64,000 bases of DNA from contig NW_020312785.1 of the NCBI RefSeq assembly GCF_003265705.1, positions 136,796,624 to 136,860,623 of the forward strand, read 5' to 3'. This DNA is from Callorhinus ursinus. Its lineage: Eukaryota > Chordata > Mammalia > Carnivora > Otariidae. Below, in pieces: positions 57,400 through 64,000 of the stretch. Below the pieces are notes generated by a model. It was not told the origin of the DNA. It searched no databases and saw only the letters and a program-made list of their open reading frames with translations. The position numbers were made by a program, and so were the translations under genes. Every line of letters starts with the position of its first letter. The stretch's first letter is position 1.

Positions 57400-57820
57400 A
57401 TTGTGGATCATAAAACTGAGGTTCCAGAAGATTAAGTCACCTGCCAGATAATAGCTAGCCCTGGGAACTGAAGCCATGCAGCCAGACTGAACAACCCATG
57501 ATCTTTTCGCAACATCTCTGTGTCCAGGAGTCTGCGAACACGAGATGATAGACAACAGAATCCCTGCCCTCAAGGGGCTTAGAATTTCGCCAAGGAACTG
57601 ACTTTCATGCATGACGGTAATGAGATGAAAATACAGCCATCATTTCCAAAGCCCTTTTTTTTCCAAACGGGCTATCTCATCTGAATTTCCTGCAACTACA
57701 ACGGAGGCACATGCCATTAGCTCATTTTTTTCCTGGTGAGGAGACCAAAACTCAAAGAATTAGTGACTTATCTAAGGTCATTACCAGCAAGTGACAAAGC
57801 CAGAGTCCTGATCCTTTGTC
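57400..57820 (-). repeat. Two MIR fragments
   Basis: About 57400-57480 ('taaaactgaggttccagaag') and about 57740-57815 ('gaccaaaactcaaagaattag', 'taaggtcattaccagcaagtg') are reverse MIR cores. Confidence 0.65.
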
Positions 57821-58049
57821 TCTCGCAGTTTCCTTCATACCAGGAGTTGCAAAAGCCACTGCGAATAGGGGCCAGGCAGGCAGCATTAATGAACAAAGCA
57901 GGCTGGTCATTGGGCAGCACAAAGTGGTGGGTTTGTGGTGAGCCAGGGATTGCACCTTCCATTTACGGGGTGCTGCTGCTAGTTGCTGTTGGAGGAACAA
58001 AGGGGCTTAGCAGTAGCAGACCTGCTGATTTTTCAGAGAAGCTGTCGTC
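57821..58049. other. Short intron stretch, nothing recognised
   Basis: Part of a 107-aa + frame (57736-58059). No signature. Confidence 0.45.
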
Positions 58050-58978
58050 TGAATTTTAATATGAATTTTCTTACTAACCTTCTCTTGAGAAATTCTCAAA
58101 CCACTGTATTTGTTGGTGAGAATGTAAAATGGCACGGCCACTGTGACACACGATATGGCAGGCAGGTCCTCAAAAAATTAAAAATAGGAGCGCCTGGGTG
58201 GGTCAGTCAGTTAGGCGTCTGACTCTTGGTTTCAGCTCATGGCATGATCTCAGGGTTGTAAGATCAAGCCCTGTGCTGGCTCCACGCTCAGTAGGGAGTC
58301 GGCTTGAGATTCTTTCCCTCTGCCCCTCCCCCCTGCTTGTGTTCTTTCTGTCTCTCAAATAAATAAATAAAATCTTTTAAAAAAATTAAAAATAGTACTA
58401 CCATATGATCCTGCAATTTCACTTCTGGGTTTAATTCCAAAAGGATTGAAAGCAGGGTCTCAAAGAGATATTTGTACATCTGTGTTCATAGCAACATTAA
58501 TCACAATAACTAAAACATGGAAGCAACCTGCGTGTCCGTTGATGGATGAATGGATAAGCAAAATGTAGTATATACTTACAGTGAAGTATCACGTAGCCTT
58601 AAAAAGGAAAGAAATTCTGATGTGCTGTATACCACATGGACGAACCTTAAAGACCTCATGCTAAGTGAAGTAAGCCAGTTACAAAAAGACAAGTACTGTA
58701 TGATTCCATTTAGATGAATTAGTTAGAGTAGTTAAAATAATACAGACAGAAAGTTAGAAAGGTGGTTGCCAGAGACTGTGTGGAGGGGGAATGGGGGTTA
58801 GTGTTTAATGGGTATGGAGTTCAGTTTTATACAATGAAGAGAATTCTGGAGATAGAGGGTGGTGATGGCTTCACAACAGTGTGAATGTATTCAATACTAC
58901 TGAACTATGCACTTAAAAATGGTTAAGATGTTAAATTTCATGCGGTGTGCACAATTTTTTTAAAAAATTTAAATTTTT
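58050..58978 (+). mobile_element. L1M-type LINE 3' end
   Basis: 'tttgttggtgagaatgtaaaat', 'tatgatcctgcaatttcacttc', 'atggaagcaacctgcgtgtcc' and 'tatgcacttaaaaatggttaag', ending in A/T runs. Split by a SINE. Confidence 0.87.
58172..58395 (+). mobile_element. SINEC element nested in L1
   Basis: Flanked by aaaaattaaaaatag on both sides (58173-58187 and 58381-58395). Head 'ggagcgcctgggtgggtcag', tail AAATAAATAAAATC. Confidence 0.93.
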
Positions 58979-58979
58979 T

Positions 58980-59465
58980 TTAAATTAAAAACAACAATAT
59001 GAAAAAACACTGTGCGTGCTAAACAAATTTGGCCATTGGTCCTCAAGTTTGAGAATGAGGTCTACTGTATACTCTGTGGCTTCTAAGACAAACTCTGATT
59101 GCATTTTCCCAAATCAGTAGGAAGTCAGGAAGCTTCAGACAGCCATGGTGTCAGAGAAGGCTTCCTGAAAGAGGTGGAATATGAAAGGGGGCTTTAGGAT
59201 AATAAGAAAGAGGGGAGAGGTCTTTCCAGGCTAGGAAGAGTAATACAAAAAGAGAGAGGATGTACAGTAAGTGCTGAGCACCATGACACTCAAAATATTA
59301 GCCAAAGTAATAATACCAACAGTGACACCATTATGCTCTTAATGGCATATTCACAAGAAAGCCAGTATAGTTGAAATGGGTGCATGGAGAACGTGGGGCC
59401 AACACCAAAAACTTCCAGCAAGCCGCATACATAATGATAGAGCTTTAAAAGCAATCTAATCTGAA
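58980..59465. other. Intron stretch, nothing recognised
   Basis: No gene or named repeat. Confidence 0.45.
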
Positions 59466-59935
59466 TCAGGAACATAAGCGTGTTCATTATCACCATTTAT
59501 ATTCATGATAGTATGGAAGACCCCAACCAGTGTGGTAGAACAAGAAAAAGAAATAGCAAATATAAGGACTGAAAAGAAAGAAATCAAGCTGTCCTTATTC
59601 GTAGTCAATATTGTCTACATAGAAAATCTACAAGTGATTAGAATTATAGTGTTCAGCAAGGTTGCTTGATAGAAGATCATAATACAAAAGTCAATTCCAT
59701 TTCTGAGTACAAGCAACAAACGGTTTGCAAATATGATTTTTAAAACTTATGTATGACCTTTATGGAGCAAAACTGAAACCTCATTGAAAGCTAAAGATCT
59801 AAATAAATGGAAAGCTATACCATGTTCATTAATGAGAAGCATAAATATTATAAAGATGGCAGTTCTTTCCCAAATAAATACATTCAAAGTAATTATAATT
59901 CAAGTCACAAGAATTTTGTGTGGGTAATTATAAGG
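59466..59935 (+). repeat. L1 ORF2 fragment, decayed
   Basis: 'gtgttcattatcaccatttat', 'gaaatcaagctgtccttatt' and 'atcataatacaaaagtcaattcc' match the sense ORF2 reverse-transcriptase region of old L1s. Heavily mutated. Confidence 0.7.
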
Positions 59936-60330
59936 GTGTGTAACTTAAGCTGTTTCTAAAATGTGTTTTATGTAAAGCAGTCTGAGCCAAATTTAGAGGA
60001 CTTTGGTGCCAGAAGATGGAATTTCGATCTGATCTGAATGCTAAATGGCAGTGTTTCTTAGGCTGGGGTCAGTGTTTGTGTTTTTAGGGATTTAAAAAAT
60101 TGTGTTATTTTAGTGTGATAGGCAAATTCTGGACATTCTGAATTTTCCCAAGGGCCTCCAGGTGATGACTTCACGGCAGACACTGTGTTTGTAGTCAACT
60201 TGGTGCTGTTATAGAAATATGTCCTAGGCTAAGGAGAAAAGAACAAATGGACTGATTGATTATGTAAGTGTCTGGTTAGGCCATGTAGGGTGACAGTCCA
60301 GTAAGGGGCTTGCAGCCACTAGAAAATAAG
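59936..60330. other. Intron stretch, nothing recognised
   Basis: No gene or named repeat. Confidence 0.45.
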
Positions 60331-60540
60331 TGATTGAATAATTCTTTTTTTTTTTTTAAGATTTTATTTATTTATTTGACAGAGCACAAGCCGGGGGAGC
60401 AAGAGAGGGAGAAGCAGGCTCCCCACTGAGCAGGGAGTCCAACATGGGGCTCGATCCCTGGACCCTGGGATCATGACCTGAGCTGAAGGCAGACGCTTAA
60501 CCGACTGAGCCACCCAGGCGCCCCTGATTGAAGAATTCTT
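60331..60540 (-). mobile_element. SINEC element, 16-bp TSD
   Basis: tgattgaataattctt (60331-60346) and tgattgaagaattctt (60525-60540), one mismatch. Short GA segment, otherwise full. Confidence 0.95.
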
Positions 60541-60591
60541 ATCACATAGGATATGTTAGATGATACTGGTGTAGTAAACACAAAAAAACTA

Positions 60592-60722
60592 AGAGATGAC
60601 TGGGGCCTCTGGGTGGCCCTCTCTCACTCCCCCTGCTTGTGTTCGCTTTCTCGCTGTCTCTCTCTCTCTCTCTCTCTCTCTGTTAAATAAATAAAATCTT
60701 TAAAAAAGAACGAAGGTGACTG
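60592..60722 (+). mobile_element. SINEC element with internal deletion
   Basis: The head 'ggggcctctgggtggc' joins directly to the body 'cctctctcactccccctgct', losing about 100 bp including the rest of the tRNA-like part. (TC)n at 60657-60682 and the A tail are kept. Flanks agagatgactg and gaaggtgactg are a probable target duplication. Confidence 0.85.
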
Positions 60723-61199
60723 CTGTCGGTACCATATTTCAGTTGCAAATGGTGGTCCAGTTTCATAAAATCTTACTACCTAATAATACCTAACGTCGAT
60801 TTGAATTTCTTTGGATTTATGGTTTTATTCTATTTAATTTGCAAATTTGATTTGGTTTTATCATTGTGGAGGAACCATAAGTAAAACATGTACATTTAAG
60901 TCCTGTTCCTACTGACACTCCCTGACTTAGCCATGACTGAAGTTTGTTTCAAGAATTATTTCCACTTTAAAGAGGCCCATACACTATTCAAGCTTGAGAA
61001 ATACTGAAATAGGCTGAGCAGGGCTGGGATAGGATGTAGATTTTATTTTTGTTACTCTGCTGGCAGTTTGCAGGATAGATGGGAGGTGAGAGGCAAAGAT
61101 GAGTTTGGGTAGAGAAGGATATTCGTTGAAGGTCAACTGTTGACAGGTCTCGAAGCATTTCATTTAATCCCCTTAAGACAATCCTGTGAGTTAATTTCC
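60723..61199. other. Intron stretch, nothing recognised
   Basis: No gene or named repeat. Confidence 0.45.
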
Positions 61200-61305
61200 T
61201 CAATTTTTTTTGTTTTTGGTAAAAATTACAAATGGGGAAACCAAGGCTTAGCGAAATTAAGTGACCAGCACTACAGAGCTAGAAGTGAGGCAAGTGGGGT
61301 GTCAG
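61200..61305 (-). repeat. MIR fragment
   Basis: 'gggaaaccaaggcttagcgaaattaagtgacc' then 'acagagctagaagtgaggc'. Confidence 0.7.
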
Positions 61306-62188
61306 TTCAGACTGCATCCCTTTTCTACCAAGTGATAATACAGCGATGAATGGTGGCCTCACAGGGACGGTCACAGCTGGATCCAGAAAAAGGAATGAAT
61401 CTGGAAGCCTCATATCTTGAATTTTCCTTTCCCCACCAAAAGGTCTGAGGTACCCAGTAGCACCTGCCTGGTGTGTGACAGGTCAAGCCAGTGACCCTGG
61501 CTTTGTAAGGCCTGCTCCTCAAACTGTCTCCTTAGCCCACATTCCTCTCATGTGAATTTACTTTCTAGAGGAGCAGAGACAGTCTCTGCACCTACTCTGC
61601 GTATGGCTAGCGGGAGATAAGATTCCCAGCCTGTGTTACTGTTGTTTTTTCCATACATGGTGATTGAACATAGGATGTAAACTTTTTCTTGGATGTTGGA
61701 AAAATAAATCTGGTGAGATTATGTGTCCTTAAGCCCCTCCGGTGCTTTGTTGCTCTCATGATCTTCTATCCAGATTTATCTTGTGGTTTGATTTTTAGCA
61801 ATCTGGTCTGGAAACAGAATGTTTTGTGTCTTTCGAGGTGATTATTGGGGAAAATATTCAGAAAAATCTGAGCATACCTGTGCTTGAGTTTGTTGTGTGG
61901 TAGAAAAGCCTGCCTCCCTCATTCAACCCATATCACCTTAGATTGTGACCCCCCCCCTTCCCCAGTGGTGCAGGGCAGCTTGAAATTGGGGCAGATTTTG
62001 AGGAGACTGTCAGCGGCTCGTATAGAGATGCCACACTTCACAGTTGGGAAGGCTGGGGTCTGGAGATGGGCACACTCCATGTTTCTGACAGACTTGAATC
62101 CCCAACCCATGCTTCGGACTCCCAGTCCCAGGGCTCTCCCGTTGCTCATACATCACAACTTTGTGTGTGTTTCTTCTCCCTTAATTTC
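61306..62188. other. Intron stretch, nothing recognised
   Basis: No gene. Frames on both strands at 61884-62195 have no signature. Confidence 0.5.
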
Positions 62189-62359
62189 CAAATAGGTATA
62201 TACTAGGTACTATGTCTACATGGTTCAAAAGGCAAAATTTGGAAAAGCGACACAGATATCTTGTTGTCCACCCCCCCCCCCCCACCGCTGCCATTAACCC
62301 CGCCTCTTACACAGGGCAACTTTGAGTTTCTTGTTTATCCTTCTGTTGTTTCTGTGAGC

Positions 62360-62586
62360 CGGGGTTTCTCTACCTCAGCACTACTGCCATTTGGGGATGG
62401 GTAATTCCTTGTTGTGGGCGGCTGTCCTGCGCATCGTGGGGAGCTCCCCATCCCTGGCCTCTACACACCAACTGCTGGTAGGCTCCTGTCCACCCTCCTC
62501 CCCCCAAGCAGTGACAATCAAAAATGCTTCCAGACATCGCCAAACACTCCCTGGGGAGCACAACTGTCCTTGGTTGAGAACCACTG
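62360..62586 (-). mobile_element. MER20 hAT-Charlie element
   Basis: Ends 'ggggtttctctacctcagca' and 'ggttgagaaccactg'. Inside, 'atgcttccagacatcgccaaac' and 'ctggcctctacacaccaac' follow MER20 from end to end on the minus strand. A non-autonomous DNA transposon of placental mammals. Confidence 0.85.
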
Positions 62587-62630
62587 CTTTAGGCAAATAG
62601 AAGAAAATGTGGATATATGTATCTTTATTT

Positions 62631-62856
62631 CCCACCCCTTTTTCATTTATTTATTTATTTTTTTAGATTTTTTTTATTTATTTATTTGAGAGAGAGCACA
62701 TGAGAGAGGGGAGGGTCAGAGGGAGAAGCAGACTCCCTGCCAAGCAGGGAGCCCGATGCGGGACTCGATCCCGGGTCTCCAGGACCATGACCTGAGCTGA
62801 AGGCAGTCGCTTAACCACCTGAGCCACCCAGGTGCCCCCCACCCCTTTTTCATTTA
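62631..62856 (-). mobile_element. SINEC element, perfect 19-bp TSD
   Basis: cccacccctttttcattta at 62631-62649 and 62838-62856, exact. Subtype cagtcgcttaacc, close to the 1.9- and 25.4-kb copies. Confidence 0.95.
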
Positions 62857-62874
62857 AAGGTGGCAGTCTATGTA

Positions 62875-63203
62875 CAGTTAGCCCTTGAACAACACGGGTT
62901 TGAACTGTGTGGGACCGCTACACTCAGACTTCTTTCGATAAATACAGTAGAATACTGTAAATGTATTTTTCTTCCTTGTGATTTTCTTAATAACATTTTT
63001 TCTAGCTTTATTGTGAGAATACAGTATAGAATACATATAACATAGAAAATATGTTAATGGGCTGTTTATGTTATCAGTAAGGCTTCTGGTCAACAGTAGG
63101 CTATTAGTCATTAAGTTTTGGGGGGGTCACAAGTTATACACAGATTTTTGACTGTGTCAGGGGTTCAGAGCCCTGAACCCCTGCGTGGTTCAAGGGTCAA
63201 CTG
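62875..63203 (-). mobile_element. MER8 (TcMar-Tigger) DNA transposon, both ends present
   Basis: Left end cagttagcccttgaacaaca, right end 'tggttcaagggtcaactg', inverted copies of each other, flanked by TA on both sides (the Tc1/mariner target). Internal 'ctgtaaatgtatttttcttcc', 'ggtcaacagtaggctattag' and 'ggttcagagccctgaacccc' match MER8 in reverse. No transposase is encoded. Confidence 0.88.
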
Positions 63204-63689
63204 TACACAGCTCCTCTTCCTGAGTTGCCTATCTGTATTTTTTCTTTTTACATGTATAGATATCGTAGAGATCCCTAGTCGGTACAGGGAGGTTACCCTC
63301 ACTTTTGGCAGCTGCATGGCATTCCCTGCTGTGGAGGGGCCATAGTTGATTCAGTCAGGCCCCTCTTGTTGGGCACTTCTGTCCAGTCTGCTGTCATTTG
63401 GCCATGCTCGGTTCTTCCTTGTGCAGGAATATCTGTAGGATAGACTCCCAGAAGCAGGGCTTCTGGATCAAGGGTAAATGCACTGTTGGCAGATTTCCCC
63501 TTCCCCAGGGCCATGACCTTCGATACGTCCATCAGCAATGATCGAGAGGCCTGCTTCCCCACGGCCTCACCAGACATGTTATACAGCCTTTGGATCCTTG
63601 CCAATTCTGTAGGTGCGAAATGCTTCGTGTTTCCTAATAGACCAGCACTGCATTTATTTTAATAGTCTTATTCATTCTGAGCAAGAGCT

Positions 63690-64000
63690 CAGTGAAACTC
63701 AGCCTTCTCTGTTTTCCCCTGAGTGGCAGGTACCCTACACTGCTCTGTTTGGGGGCCTCTGCCCTTGCCATGCCCTCCACTAGGAATGCTCTTCCTCTTT
63801 ACTTTCGAATTTTTTACTGTTCCCTGAGACTTCCAAGTGCTATCTCCCCTGAGAAACTTCCTGATTCTGCTTTCTACCCCACTTTGCAGTCCTTTCCTCT
63901 TCCATATCCCTCTGGCTTACCACCGTTGCCTTGTGCTATTGCCCATCACAGGCTGTCCTGTTGCCCAGAGTCAGGTGGGAGTCCAACGTCAGACAGGTCT
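63690..64000 (+). repeat. L2 segment running out of the window
   Basis: 'cctctgcccttgccatgccctc', 'ggaatgctcttcctctttac' and 'gagaaacttcctgattctgc' follow sense L2. It continues beyond the edge. Confidence 0.65.

Larger units (their letters stand above)
62190..63640 (-). mobile_element. Old L1M 3'UTR, split by three later insertions
   Basis: Pieces: 62190-62358 ('acatggttcaaaaggcaaaat', 'gagtttcttgtttatccttctg'), 62587-62649 ('atatgtatctttatttccca'), 62857-62874, and 63204-63640 ('atgtatagatatcgtagagatc', 'gcatggcattccctgctgtg', 'atatctgtaggatagactccc'). Read together they follow one antisense L1 3'UTR, cut by MER20, a SINEC and MER8. A C13 run is at 62271-62283. Confidence 0.7.
23788..64000 (+). 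other. CMTM8: CMTM8 intron 1 (5' part)
   Basis: From the exon 1 donor to the window end no segment encoding the remaining MARVEL helices was found in any frame, so the next exon must lie beyond 64000. CMTM8 is known to have a long first intron in mammals. Content is LINE, SINE and DNA transposon remnants between single-copy stretches, listed individually. Confidence 0.85.

Noticed and set aside
18324..62856. tRNA genes at the SINE heads
   Set aside because: The heads keep tRNA-like A/B-box text but do not form full tRNA genes with acceptor stems. They are SINE promoters.

Overview
The window reads as ordinary nuclear DNA from a carnivoran mammal. About 25 short interspersed elements share one tRNA-derived head, either cctgggtggctcag on the + strand or ctgagccacccagg on the - strand. 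They have a (CT)n/(GA)n-rich body and an AATAAA-type A tail, which is the SINEC family of Carnivora. I saw no copy of the canid-specific younger form, and several copies are of a cagtcgcttaaccaactgagcc subtype. A caniform outside the dogs (bear, seal or mustelid side) is therefore my best guess, by inference only.

There is one protein-coding gene, and only its first exon is present. At 23641-23787 (+) the reading frame gives the N-terminus of CMTM8, a CKLF-like MARVEL transmembrane protein, ending at a consensus GTGAGT splice donor. The exon lies in a dense CpG island (about 22.65-23.86 kb) with GC boxes and no clear TATA box. Bases 1 to about 22.6 kb are the 5' intergenic flank. Bases 23788-64000 are the 5' part of a long first intron, and no exon encoding the MARVEL membrane segments was found in them. 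All other long ORFs are chance frames, GC-island shadows or decayed retrotransposon sequence.

The rest is repeat stratigraphy. Old layers are MIR, L2, MER5/MER20/MER8 DNA transposons, MLT1-like LTR ends and L1M-type LINE fragments. Notable LINE blocks are 17.4-19.3 kb (+), 29.3-31.25 kb (-), 43.8-45.1 kb (+), 58.05-58.98 kb (+) and 62.2-63.6 kb (-). Younger layers are carnivore L1 3' ends (43.3-43.8 kb, 48.5-49.2 kb) and SINECs, many with readable target-site duplications (TSDs).

The least ordinary items are small: a tailless 40-nt U2 snRNA retrocopy with a perfect 16-bp TSD (31.65-31.72 kb); a TSD pair enclosing only a poly(T) run (27.24-27.28 kb); a stepped set of nested direct duplications (54.28-54.53 kb); a SINE-within-SINE reconstructed from two TSD pairs (51.63-52.12 kb); and a four-layer insertion stack (62.2-63.6 kb). 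I found no evidence of an undescribed biological system.
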